Part shown: positions 25,823 through 33,913 of the stretch, one piece after another
How the letters are laid out: each line of letters begins with the position of its first letter
How positions within the stretch are numbered: the stretch's first letter is position 1
Origin: an uncultured Flavobacteriaceae bacterium
Lineage (GTDB): Bacteria; Bacteroidota; Bacteroidia; Flavobacteriales; Flavobacteriaceae
Direction of reading: 5' to 3'
Length of the DNA stretch: 47,969 nucleotides
NCBI GenBank assembly: GCA_905479745.1
Contig: CAJQNO010000099.1
Location: forward strand, 1 to 47,969
Notes under the pieces: generated by a model
Told to the model about the DNA's origin: nothing
The model's input: only the letters and a program-made list of their open reading frames with translations
Databases searched by the model: none
Made by a program: the position numbers and the translations under genes

Positions 25823-27238
25823 TTACTTAACTATTAGTCTTTTTACGGTGTTGTTATTAATTTTTACCAGATACAAACCAGAGGTTAAACCGGAGATATC
25901 TATGCGTTCGTTGTGGGTATTATTGAAATCGTATTGCAATACCAATTGGCCAAGCATATTTGTAATTTCTATGGACTGTATCCCGCTAACATCCGAATTT
26001 ACGATCAGGATATCTGTAGCAGGGTTAGGGGTTAATGCAAAAATCGAACTATCCACAGGGTCTGTTCCCAGATTTTGTTCTCTCAGCACGAAAAAACCAC
26101 CGTCAATATTACTTACAATTATATTTCCACTAGGGAAATACGGGTATACATTCCACGCACCGTTGTACGAAACATTCTGATTTGCGGGATGTGTGTCGAA
26201 ATAACCTATCTCGGTCATGTTTCCATTGGCGATATCACTTATATCCACCACGCGGAATCCTGCAGTGTAATTAGCAAGGTAGAACCTGTCTCCTTTTACA
26301 TATCCATTGTGGTCTATGGCAGGAGTAGGTCCAAAATATTCCATGTGGAATTGCGGATTATCCAGATCGGTGAAGTCGAAGACAATAGAACGGGTATTGA
26401 ACCCAACATTAGATTCGTCAAATTCATCTCCGGCTATAAAATACGTCTGATCTTCGGTAAACCAGCCCTGGTGGGTATAACCTATGTTGGCGTAGCCAAT
26501 AGTTGAAATAAGTTGAGGATTGGACTTATCGGTCACGTCCACGATCACTACTTCGTCGGTATTACAGCCAATGTAGATCTCGCTACCCGTGTAATCTGTG
26601 TCGGGGCCAGTATAAGTTACTACCTGGGCATCGTGAGTATAACCACTTCCCGAATATCCGCCTTCTGCCACAGGGTTTAGGGGGTCCTGAATATTCACAA
26701 AAACAGCTCCGCCACTAAATTGACCGGTTCCTACGCCATAAGCATAGCCGGATGTTTCATTAATAACTACGTTATGGGCACTTCCGAAGCCACTAAAATA
26801 AGCATCTTCTGTAAAGTTTTCGGGAGGGCTGCTCACCGTTCTTAATCGCGTTAGATCGAATATCTGCATCCCGTGGCCACCAGCCTCACTTACCATAAAA
26901 GCATAATTATTATACACTTTCACATCGCGCCAAAGGCTGGAAGAATTGCCATGACCCAGTAATTTTCCAAGAATTATTGGATTAACGGGGTCTGTAATGT
27001 CTATAAATACGGTACCGTTATTTACTCCGGTTATGGCATATTCTTTACCGTTCTGAGGATCTGTCCAGCCCCAGGAATCATTTCCGGAGGAGCCACCCAA
27101 TTCACCAAGTGTGAAAGTTGATAATAGGTCGTAACCATTACAGGGGTAAGATCCCGCCATACCACTTTCACATGGAGTTTGAGCCAATGCCAGGGGGCCG
27201 AATATTGATAATCCGAATAGGAGTAATTTCTTTATCAT
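25823..27238 (-). CDS. Choice-of-anchor B family protein with type A T9SS domain (paralogue 2)
   Basis: The 471-residue protein is read from M at 27238 (MIKKLLLFGLSIFG); the longer frame to 27262 would overlap the exact -7 box just upstream. After the signal peptide come the Cys pair (CESGMAGSYPC) and the same propeller domain as in paralogue 1, with GHGMQIFD, AHNVVIN, HDAQVV, THQGWF, GDEFDE and DHNGYV. A type A sorting domain (LTPNPATD, TNMLGQLVL, GLYLVKI, KRLIVK) ends it. Its AYFSGFG and GTGQFSGGAVFVNI loops set it apart from paralogue 1. It is the first gene of the tight five-gene run that ends with mbnP and the peroxidase. Confidence 0.88.
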   Translation of the reverse strand: MIKKLLLFGLSIFGPLALAQTPCESGMAGSYPCNGYDLLSTFTLGELGGSSGNDSWGWTDPQNGKEYAITGVNNGTVFIDITDPVNPIILGKLLGHGNSSSLWRDVKVYNNYAFMVSEAGGHGMQIFDLTRLRTVSSPPENFTEDAYFSGFGSAHNVVINETSGYAYGVGTGQFSGGAVFVNIQDPLNPVAEGGYSGSGYTHDAQVVTYTGPDTDYTGSEIYIGCNTDEVVIVDVTDKSNPQLISTIGYANIGYTHQGWFTEDQTYFIAGDEFDESNVGFNTRSIVFDFTDLDNPQFHMEYFGPTPAIDHNGYVKGDRFYLANYTAGFRVVDISDIANGNMTEIGYFDTHPANQNVSYNGAWNVYPYFPSGNIIVSNIDGGFFVLREQNLGTDPVDSSIFALTPNPATDILIVNSDVSGIQSIEITNMLGQLVLQYDFNNTHNERIDISGLTSGLYLVKINNNTVKRLIVK

Positions 27239-27259
27239 GACGAATTTATTAGCAAAACA

Positions 27260-27267
27260 CAAAAATA
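27260..27267 (-). promoter_or_regulatory. -7 element upstream of paralogue 2
   Basis: TATTTTTG on the minus strand matches TAnnTTTG exactly, 21 nt before the ATG at 27238. It may start the five-gene unit down to the peroxidase. No clear -33 element is seen at the normal distance. It favours the shorter start of the gene. Confidence 0.42.
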
Positions 27268-27350
27268 CGAATATTACGGCACTACATTTAGGACTAATGT
27301 CAATTATTATAAAGCGAGGCCGCTGATATAATCGTGTTTCTTAGGTTTAA

Positions 27351-28763
27351 TTAGGTTTTAATAATTTTCTTTACAATAGTTTTATTGATTCTTACAAAAT
27401 AGATCCCCTGGGTGATGTCTTCCAGGTCGATCACCTTCTTGTTAGATTCTATTTTTTCTTCAGAATAAATTGTTTTACCCAGTACATCTACAATATTTAT
27501 TTCTGAAATAATCTTATCATTCAGACTAATAGTTAGTTGATCGGATACCGGATTTGGATAGATCGCAACTTCCGCCGATATAATATCATCAATACCGAGA
27601 ATCACCGATGGTTTTACCAGTACTAAACCCTGTTCCCTGTCGCTTATTACAATATGACCACTGTCAAAATAGGGGTAAACACTCCAGGACCCATTAAATC
27701 CCGAGTTGTTATTTACAGCGTAGGTGTCGAAATATCCAATTTCATTCATATTCATATTTGCTAAATCCGAGATATCGATCACCCGTAATCCTGCCGCGTT
27801 GTTGGCTAAGTAGAATTTATCTCCTTTTACATAGCCGTTGTGATCTGTTGCTCCTGTTGGTCCGGAATACTGGAAATGAAATTGTGGGTTATCAAGATCT
27901 GAAAGATCGAATATCAAAGTCCTGGAATTAAAGCCAAAATTAATCTCATCTGTTTCGTCGCCCAGGATAAAGTAGTGTTGATCTTCGGAGAACCAACCCT
28001 GATGTGTATAAGAGACATTCGCATAGGAAATGGCTGAAATAGCCTGCGGATTCGCTTTGTTTGTCACGTCAACGATCACCATTTCGTCCTCATTGCTCCC
28101 AATCATGATTTCCTGTCCGATGTAGTCGGTATCAGGGCCATTGTAGGTTACTACTTGTGCGTCGTGAGTATATCCCTCGGCGGCATACCCGCCAGCGGCT
28201 ACAGGATTTAAAGGATCTTGGATATCTATAAAATAAGCCCCCCCACTAAATTGGCTGGTGCCAACGGCATAGGCAAAACCGGTATCTTCATTGATCACGA
28301 TGTTATGCGCCCCTCCAAACCCACTAAAATGAGCGTCGTTAGTGAAAGTAACGGGAGGGTTGGGGACATTTCGCAAACGTGTTAGATCGAAAACCTGCAT
28401 ACCGTGCCCAGGATCCTCACTAACTATAAAGGCGTAATTGTTATAGGTTTTTGCGTCTCGCCAGGTACTGGAGCTTCCCTGGGTTGGTAGTTTCCCGAGG
28501 TAAACAGGATTCAAAGGATTAGAGATGTCTATAAATGCTGTGGCTTCATTTAAACAAATAATGGCGTACTCCTTCCCGTCCATAGGGTCGGTCCATCCCC
28601 AGCTGTCATTGGCCCGACTGGAGCCCATGGTAGAAAGTGGAATTTGCGAGATAAGGTCGTATCCCGAACAGGGAAAACCTGCAGCAGTTCCATTACTACA
28701 CGGGGTTTGTGCTGTGACACAAGTGCAACACAGTACTAAAAAGCACGACAATAATCTTAACAT
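27351..28763 (-). CDS. Choice-of-anchor B family protein with type A T9SS domain (paralogue 3)
   Basis: The 470-residue protein has a signal peptide (MLRLLSCFLVLCCTCVTAQ) and Cys pair CSNGTAAGFPC. It has the same propeller body, with NDSWGWTDP, GHGMQVFD, AHNIVIN, HDAQVV, THQGWF, GDETDE and DHNGYV all kept. It differs in detail at IICLNEATAFID, an extra Cys, and WSVYPYF for WNVYPYF. The type A sorting domain (IYPNPVSD, VDVLGKTIY, GIYFVRI, KKIIKT) ends it. It lies 53 nt after paralogue 4 and 112 nt before paralogue 2, so it is probably cotranscribed with paralogue 4. Confidence 0.87.
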   Translation of the reverse strand: MLRLLSCFLVLCCTCVTAQTPCSNGTAAGFPCSGYDLISQIPLSTMGSSRANDSWGWTDPMDGKEYAIICLNEATAFIDISNPLNPVYLGKLPTQGSSSTWRDAKTYNNYAFIVSEDPGHGMQVFDLTRLRNVPNPPVTFTNDAHFSGFGGAHNIVINEDTGFAYAVGTSQFSGGAYFIDIQDPLNPVAAGGYAAEGYTHDAQVVTYNGPDTDYIGQEIMIGSNEDEMVIVDVTNKANPQAISAISYANVSYTHQGWFSEDQHYFILGDETDEINFGFNSRTLIFDLSDLDNPQFHFQYSGPTGATDHNGYVKGDKFYLANNAAGLRVIDISDLANMNMNEIGYFDTYAVNNNSGFNGSWSVYPYFDSGHIVISDREQGLVLVKPSVILGIDDIISAEVAIYPNPVSDQLTISLNDKIISEINIVDVLGKTIYSEEKIESNKKVIDLEDITQGIYFVRINKTIVKKIIKT

Positions 28764-28816
28764 AGTTATTATAGTGTTTTGAAGTACGTGATCGCCTAAT
28801 TCCTCGTACTTACAAA

Positions 28817-30733
28817 TTATTTCTTAATTATCTTTTTTGTCACGCTGTTGTTGACCGTAACAAAATATATACCTCTGGAGAAAGCCGAAACATCAACTGA
28901 AGCAGATAATGTGTCCAGATTGTTGGTGTCTAAAACCAATTTTCCTGAAATGTCAATTATGCTTATTCTGTAGATTATTCTATTCGCTGAGTTGATATTA
29001 ATTATTTCAGAGGCAGGATTAGGATACATACTTAATCCATTTTCAAAGGCTATATCATCGGCAGATAAAACGTCTGTAACGATAATATCGAAAGAACAGT
29101 TATTGGTATTTCCACTGCTGTCTTCTGCAACAAAACTAATAGTATGGGTCCCGATAGGTAACTGAGTCCCGGCCACTGGACTCTGGGTGAGTATCAGGCC
29201 CGACGCACAATTATCTGTAGCGGTTACATCACCGGTAGCAAAATAGTCCGGCAGGGTATAATAGTTTTGTCCAGCGTCTACAAGCACCTGAGAATTCCCC
29301 GGGCAGTTTATCTGAGGATCTAAATCGTCCACCACGGTTACTGTAGCGCTACAATAGTCTTTGTTACCAAAATCGTCATAAACTTCCAGCTCAACAACAT
29401 TGGCACCCAGATTAGAACAATCAAAATATTCGTTACATATATTAAAATAAACCACCCCGCTGTTATCGGTCGATCCATTGTCTATATCGGCTCCGGTTAT
29501 CGTTGCCTCTCCGTTGGCGTCCAGTGATACTGTAATGTCCTGGCAGACTGCTACCGGAGCTACAAGATCGGTCGTTTGGGCCTTCACCAGAATAAATCCT
29601 CTATTTATATCGCTAATTACAATATTACCACTGGCAAAGTAAGGGTAAACGTTCCAGGCTCCACTAAAGTTTGCGTTGTCATTATTAGGGTAACTGTCAA
29701 AGTAGCCTTCTTCGGTCATGGTTCCGCTTGCGATATTCGAAATATCTATCACACGGATACCGGCTCTGTAGTTTGCCAGATAGTATTTAGTTCCTTTTAC
29801 ATAACCATTATGATCGATGGCCGGTGTTGGCCCGGTATAGGTTGTATGTAACTGTGGATTGTCCAGATCTTCGAAATCGAACACCAGTGTACGTGTATTA
29901 AACCCAACACTTTGCTCATCCAACTCATCGCCAAGGATAAAGTATCGCTGATCTTCAGTAAACCAACCCTGATGTGTATAATTTACATTAGTGTAGGATA
30001 TGGTTGAGATACTCACCGGATTAGATTTATTTGTAATATCTGCAATGATCACTTCATTCTCATTACTTCCTATCAAGATCTCTCTCCCAATATAATCATG
30101 ATCTGGACCGCAGTATGTCACGACCTGAGCATCATGGCTGTAATCGTCCATGGAATATCCTCCTGCCGCTGTTGGATTAGTGGGATTCTGGATATTGATA
30201 AAATGTGGTCCACCATTATAACTGGAAGTTCCTACGGCATAGGCGTAACCTGTGTCTTCATTGATCACTATATTATGTGCTCTTCCAAATCCTGAGTAAT
30301 GTGCATCCTCGGTAAAGGTTTCCGGAGGACTGCTCACATTTCTCAGCCTGGTGAGGTCGAAAACTTGCATCCCGTGGCCGTTTGCCTCACTCACGATAAA
30401 TGCATGATCGTTATAGGTTTTCACGTCTCGCCAGCTGCTATTGGAAGTATGGGTTGGTAGCTTTCCCAGAAATACCGGACTCGTAGGATTGGAAATATCT
30501 ATAAAGGCAGTACCGTTATTAAGACCTACAAGCGCATATTCTTTCCCGGTTGTAGAATCTGTCCATCCCCAACTATCATTGCCACCACTAGCATTTAAGG
30601 CTGCAAGGCTTAATTCAGATTGAAGATCGTAACCGCTACATGGATACGGTCCAGCAGTTCCACCAGAACATGGAGTTTGTGCAATAATAGGTAACGTGAA
30701 TATAAGTAGGACAGGGAGTAATAAATTTTTCAT
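28817..30733 (-). CDS. Choice-of-anchor B protein with HYR-type insert and type A T9SS domain (paralogue 4)
   Basis: This is the longest of the five (638 residues). After the signal peptide and Cys pair CSGGTAGPYPC, the propeller domain covers ~20-385 with all invariant motifs (GHGMQVFD, AHNIVIN, HDAQVV, THQGWF, GDELDE, DHNGYV). A ~170-residue region at ~390-560 follows that the other paralogues lack: VAVCQDITVSLDANGEATI, then a hyalin-repeat (HYR) pattern INCPGNSQV...FVAEDSSGNTNNCSF, typical of extracellular binding modules. A type A sorting domain (MYPNPASE, IDISGKLVL, GIYFVTV, KKIIKK) ends it. The insert could bind a ligand or spread the propeller from the surface. It has its own promoter. 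Confidence 0.87.
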   Translation of the reverse strand: MKNLLLPVLLIFTLPIIAQTPCSGGTAGPYPCSGYDLQSELSLAALNASGGNDSWGWTDSTTGKEYALVGLNNGTAFIDISNPTSPVFLGKLPTHTSNSSWRDVKTYNDHAFIVSEANGHGMQVFDLTRLRNVSSPPETFTEDAHYSGFGRAHNIVINEDTGYAYAVGTSSYNGGPHFINIQNPTNPTAAGGYSMDDYSHDAQVVTYCGPDHDYIGREILIGSNENEVIIADITNKSNPVSISTISYTNVNYTHQGWFTEDQRYFILGDELDEQSVGFNTRTLVFDFEDLDNPQLHTTYTGPTPAIDHNGYVKGTKYYLANYRAGIRVIDISNIASGTMTEEGYFDSYPNNDNANFSGAWNVYPYFASGNIVISDINRGFILVKAQTTDLVAPVAVCQDITVSLDANGEATITGADIDNGSTDNSGVVYFNICNEYFDCSNLGANVVELEVYDDFGNKDYCSATVTVVDDLDPQINCPGNSQVLVDAGQNYYTLPDYFATGDVTATDNCASGLILTQSPVAGTQLPIGTHTISFVAEDSSGNTNNCSFDIIVTDVLSADDIAFENGLSMYPNPASEIININSANRIIYRISIIDISGKLVLDTNNLDTLSASVDVSAFSRGIYFVTVNNSVTKKIIKK

Positions 30734-30849
30734 AGGTTAGGATTAAGTAGTGTTATTCTAGATTTGAGGAACTTGTCAATTTGATTATTGAAAATGTATT
30801 AAAAATCTATTTTTGCTAAATTTCTTTCAAAAAATTTTCGAAATCATTC

Positions 30850-30880
30850 CAAAAGTAGAAAAATATGTAATATGACCAAC
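30850..30880 (-). promoter_or_regulatory. Promoter of paralogue 4
   Basis: On the minus strand GTTG (30880-30877) is followed after 19 nt by TACTTTTG (30857-30850), an exact -7 match. It implies an untranslated leader of about 110 nt, longer than others here. The -33 box is the same GTTG as in the promoter of paralogue 5. Confidence 0.5.
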
Positions 30881-30921
30881 TGTTTTAGATGTTAATTAAC
30901 CCATTTCTAGAGGGTTCATCA

Positions 30922-32169
30922 TCAATTTCCTCGCCTAACAAGGAAAAAACCAAGATTAATGTCGCTAATTACAATATTCCCACTTGTGAAGTAGGGAAAT
31001 ACACTCCAGGCGCCGTTGAAGGATGCCGCATTAGTTTCTGGATAGGTGTCGAAATATCCAGATTCGTATAGATCGCCGTTTGCAATGCCCGTAATATCAA
31101 TTTCGGTAAGTCCTCTCGTATAATTAGATAAAAAATATAGGTTTCCTTTTACATATCCATTATGGTCGATTGCTGTTGTGGTACCGTAATACTCACTGGA
31201 TAAAACGGGATTTTCCAGATCGCTTAAATCGAAGATAAGAGTGCGTGAATTAAATCCAAAAGCAAGTTCATCCAATTCGTCTCCTACAATAAAGTACCGC
31301 TGGTCTTCTGTAAACCAGCCTTGATGGGTATAACCTGTTTGAGTATAAGATACAGTTGCAATCCGCTGTGGGTTGGATTTGTCTGTGATATCTACAATAA
31401 CAAGCTCGTTTTCATTGCTCCCAATAAGGATCTCAGATCCTAAATGGTTTGAGTCGGGACCGCTATAGGTTACCACCTGTGCATCATGGCTGTATGAATC
31501 CATCGCATAGCCTCCTGCCGGTTGCGGATCTACAGGGTTTTGAATATTTATAAAATGAGGCCCTCCATCGAAGGTATTTGTCCCTACAGCGTAAGCATAA
31601 CCGCTGTTTTCGTTTATCACAATATTGTGGGCATTTCCGAAGCCGGTATATAGTGCGTTGGCGCTAAAGTTGGTTGGAGGACTGGGAACATCCCGCAAGC
31701 GAGTAAGATCGAATACCTGCATCCCATGTCCGGCAGCCTCACTTACAATAAAAGCATGATTATTGTAAACTTTCACATCCCGCCAGGAAGACGCCGAAGT
31801 CTGCGTAGGAACCTTGCCGAGATATAAAGGATTAGCGGGATCTGAAATATCTATAAATGCGGTTCCGCTGTCCAGCCCCATTATGGCATATTCTATCCCG
31901 GTGGTAGGATCGGTCCACCCCCAGCAATCGTTGCCCGTTCTGGCACCCATTGTACCCAATTCTACACGGCTTATAAGGTTATAACCCCTGCAAGCGAATC
32001 CACCGGCAGAACCATTCACACATTGTGCGGACAAGGGATATTGAACAGGTGCCGGGATACTGTCATTCTCGTTGGTGATCTGGGCATTTTCCGGAATGCG
32101 GAAGCCATCATCTCCAGCGCATCCAAAGAGCAATAAACCCCCAATAGCTGCTACTATTATTAATTTCAT
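30922..32169 (-). CDS. Choice-of-anchor B family lipoprotein without sorting domain (paralogue 5)
   Basis: The 415-residue protein is read from M at 32169 (MKLIIVAAIGGLLLFGC), giving a lipobox with Cys17; the frame is open to 32247, but that would place 26 charged residues before the signal and cover the promoter. After a linker come the Cys pair (CVNGSAGGFAC) and the same propeller with GHGMQVFD, AHNIVIN, HDAQVV, THQGWF, GDELDE and DHNGYV. It ends directly after GFFLVRRGN with no T9SS sorting domain. It is therefore a lipid-anchored form of a family otherwise sent through the T9SS here. It is the first gene of the array. Confidence 0.88.
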   Translation of the reverse strand: MKLIIVAAIGGLLLFGCAGDDGFRIPENAQITNENDSIPAPVQYPLSAQCVNGSAGGFACRGYNLISRVELGTMGARTGNDCWGWTDPTTGIEYAIMGLDSGTAFIDISDPANPLYLGKVPTQTSASSWRDVKVYNNHAFIVSEAAGHGMQVFDLTRLRDVPSPPTNFSANALYTGFGNAHNIVINENSGYAYAVGTNTFDGGPHFINIQNPVDPQPAGGYAMDSYSHDAQVVTYSGPDSNHLGSEILIGSNENELVIVDITDKSNPQRIATVSYTQTGYTHQGWFTEDQRYFIVGDELDELAFGFNSRTLIFDLSDLENPVLSSEYYGTTTAIDHNGYVKGNLYFLSNYTRGLTEIDITGIANGDLYESGYFDTYPETNAASFNGAWSVFPYFTSGNIVISDINLGFFLVRRGN

Positions 32170-32183
32170 AGTTGAAAATTTGT

Positions 32184-32215
32184 TAAATGTAACCAAGAGG
32201 GTTTTCGCCTGCAAC
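32184..32215 (-). promoter_or_regulatory. Promoter of paralogue 5
   Basis: On the minus strand GTTG (32215-32212), a 20-nt spacer and TACATTTA (32191-32184) give a -33/-7 pair with one -7 mismatch, 15 nt upstream of the ATG at 32169. Confidence 0.42.
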
Positions 32216-32294
32216 ATATCTGGGTCGGCTTTTATAAATGCAGACATTTAGCAGTATTTTACTTAAAGGAATTATTTCTGAAATTTCAATTAAA

Positions 32295-32327
32295 TGTGAA
32301 ATTCTTGAAATCTAAGCAGTACTTTTG
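32295..32327 (+). promoter_or_regulatory. Promoter of thiL
   Basis: TACTTTTG (32320-32327) is an exact -7 match, 18 nt before the thiL ATG. TGTG (32295-32298) lies 21 nt upstream as a weak -33 box. Confidence 0.45.
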
Positions 32328-32345
32328 CACTGCAATAATTAGACT

Positions 32346-33401
32346 ATGTTTGAAGAAAAAGATCAATCGAGAACGGCCATTTCCGAACTAGGAGAATTTG
32401 GACTCATATCACACCTTACTGCAAATTTTAAGATCACCCATAAATCGACCGTTAAGGGAATTGGAGATGACGCGGCCGTGATCGCTCCTGAAAAGGGGAG
32501 TGAGATCGTTGTAACCACCGATATGTTAGTTGAGGGAGTCCATTTTGATCTTAGCTACATGCCCCTTAAGCATTTGGGTTATAAAGCTGTGGTGGTGAAT
32601 CTATCAGATATATACGCTATGAATGCTCAGGCGTCTCAAATAACGGTTTCTATCGCATTGTCCAACCGGTTTCCTGTGGAAGCCGTCGAGGCATTGTACA
32701 GCGGGATAGAAACTGCAGCCAGGATTTACAATATCGACCTAGTAGGTGGTGATACTACATCCTCTACCTCGGGTCTTGTAATTAGTATCACGGCTATCGG
32801 GATGGCCGATAAAAAGAATATTACCTACAGAAATGGGGCTTCAGAGAACGATTTGCTGGTGGTCACGGGGGATCTTGGGGCTGCTTATCTTGGCCTTCAG
32901 GTTTTAGAAAGAGAAAAGAAGGTCTTCGAAGTTAATCCTAACGCACAGCCCGATCTGGAACCCTATACTTACCTAGTAGAACGACAGTTGAAACCTGAAG
33001 CCAGGAAGGATATCCCAAAATTACTGGCCGACCTGGGAGTACTTCCTACGGCAATGATCGATATTAGTGATGGCTTGTCCTCGGAGATCCTTCATTTATG
33101 TGAACAATCGAAGGTGGGTTGTAACTTATACGAAGAAAAGATCCCGTTGGACCCCCAGGTTATCAGTACCTGCGAGGAATTTAATCTGGATAGTACGACC
33201 ATTGCACTAAGTGGTGGCGAGGATTATGAGTTGCTATTTACTACAAAACAGGAGGACTTTCCGAAGATAAAAGGAAATCCAAATCTAACTGTGATCGGGC
33301 ATATTACGGCCCAGAAGGAAGGTGCGCACTTGATTACCAGAGCAAATACCAAAATACCACTTATCGCCCGTGGTTGGAACGCGCTTAGTGAGGAGGAATA
33401 A
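32346..33401 (+). CDS. thiL: Thiamine-phosphate kinase ThiL
   Basis: The 351-residue enzyme phosphorylates thiamine monophosphate to thiamine diphosphate with ATP, the last step of coenzyme formation. Family motifs are IGDDAAVIAP, VTTDMLVEGVHFDLSYM, LGYKAVVVNLSDIYAMNA, VGGDTTSS, VTGDLGAAYLGLQ, DISDGLSSEILHL and LSGGEDYELLF. The N-terminal SELGEFGLI is normal for Bacteroidota ThiL. No thiamine (TPP) riboswitch is visible in the short leader, as expected for a kinase gene. It ends exactly where the opposite-strand gene ends. Confidence 0.95.
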   Translation: MFEEKDQSRTAISELGEFGLISHLTANFKITHKSTVKGIGDDAAVIAPEKGSEIVVTTDMLVEGVHFDLSYMPLKHLGYKAVVVNLSDIYAMNAQASQITVSIALSNRFPVEAVEALYSGIETAARIYNIDLVGGDTTSSTSGLVISITAIGMADKKNITYRNGASENDLLVVTGDLGAAYLGLQVLEREKKVFEVNPNAQPDLEPYTYLVERQLKPEARKDIPKLLADLGVLPTAMIDISDGLSSEILHLCEQSKVGCNLYEEKIPLDPQVISTCEEFNLDSTTIALSGGEDYELLFTTKQEDFPKIKGNPNLTVIGHITAQKEGAHLITRANTKIPLIARGWNALSEEE

Positions 33402-33605
33402 TTAGGACAAGATTTGTTTCTGAAAGTGATTCTGGAAGAATTCGTGATTCTTTTCCCAGTAACGCGTAAATTTTACGATCCTGCCATACCCATCCTTGGT
33501 GAATTTCTGATGACAGTGGGTGCATTCGTATTCTTTTATATGAATGAGTTGTTTAGATACGAGGGATAGATTATGACCTCTAATCTTGCAACGCAAATGC
33601 TTCAT
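33402..33605 (-). CDS. Small zinc-ribbon-like protein (copy 2)
   Basis: The 67-residue protein (MKHLRCKIRGHNLSL) has a Cys in the first strand and a CxxC pair in YECTHCHQKF, spaced as in small treble-clef or zinc-ribbon proteins (C6, then C28 and C31). It resembles the next gene upstream in the pattern C..xGH..x..K..x.H.xEYxCxHC. The start overlaps the previous stop as ATGA, so it is translationally coupled. Its 3' end abuts that of thiL with no spacer. I do not recognise a named family; DUF1660-type phage zinc ribbons look similar. Function unknown. Confidence 0.65.
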   Translation of the reverse strand: MKHLRCKIRGHNLSLVSKQLIHIKEYECTHCHQKFTKDGYGRIVKFTRYWEKNHEFFQNHFQKQILS

Positions 33606-33847
33606 AATGTAGAGATTTTTCTATTTTTCTTCTGAAAGAAAGTCGCCAGGCATGAATTGGTGTTCTTAAGTTTCTGGGTGAGTATCTCCAGATGTCCCGT
33701 ATCGTTCTCTGCAACTTCACGACCGCAGTGAGAACATTTATACTCGTTAATATGGTTGGTTACTTTTCGGGTGATAATGTAATCATGACCGAAAGCTACG
33801 CACACAAGGTTGGATAGCGAAAGGTGCTTTTTAGGGGAGGATTTCAT
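33602..33847 (-). CDS. Small zinc-ribbon-like protein (copy 1)
   Basis: The 81-residue protein (MKSSPKKHLSLSNLVCVAFGHDY) is a paralogue of the downstream gene. A Cys and FGHDY in the N-terminal part and YKCSHCGREV in the middle form a probable three-Cys/His zinc site. It has a basic tail (FFQKKNRKISTL). It overlaps the following gene by four bases (ATGA). It has no signal peptide and is likely cytoplasmic. Such proteins may bind nucleic acid or protein, but nothing shows which. Confidence 0.65.
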   Translation of the reverse strand: MKSSPKKHLSLSNLVCVAFGHDYIITRKVTNHINEYKCSHCGREVAENDTGHLEILTQKLKNTNSCLATFFQKKNRKISTL

Positions 33848-33913
33848 ATATCAGGGATTTATTTTATACCCCAATATATGTTTTTTATTTAAAAAATCGA
33901 TAAAAGACACAAA

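Noticed and set aside
24394-32169. Recent gene conversion or slipped duplication among the five paralogues
   Set aside because: Conserved blocks differ at many silent positions (for example around each THQGW motif), so no near-identical DNA tract was seen.
33402-33847. Toxin-antitoxin pair
   Set aside because: The two small genes are paralogues of each other with zinc-ribbon cysteines; neither looks like a known toxin or DNA-binding antitoxin.
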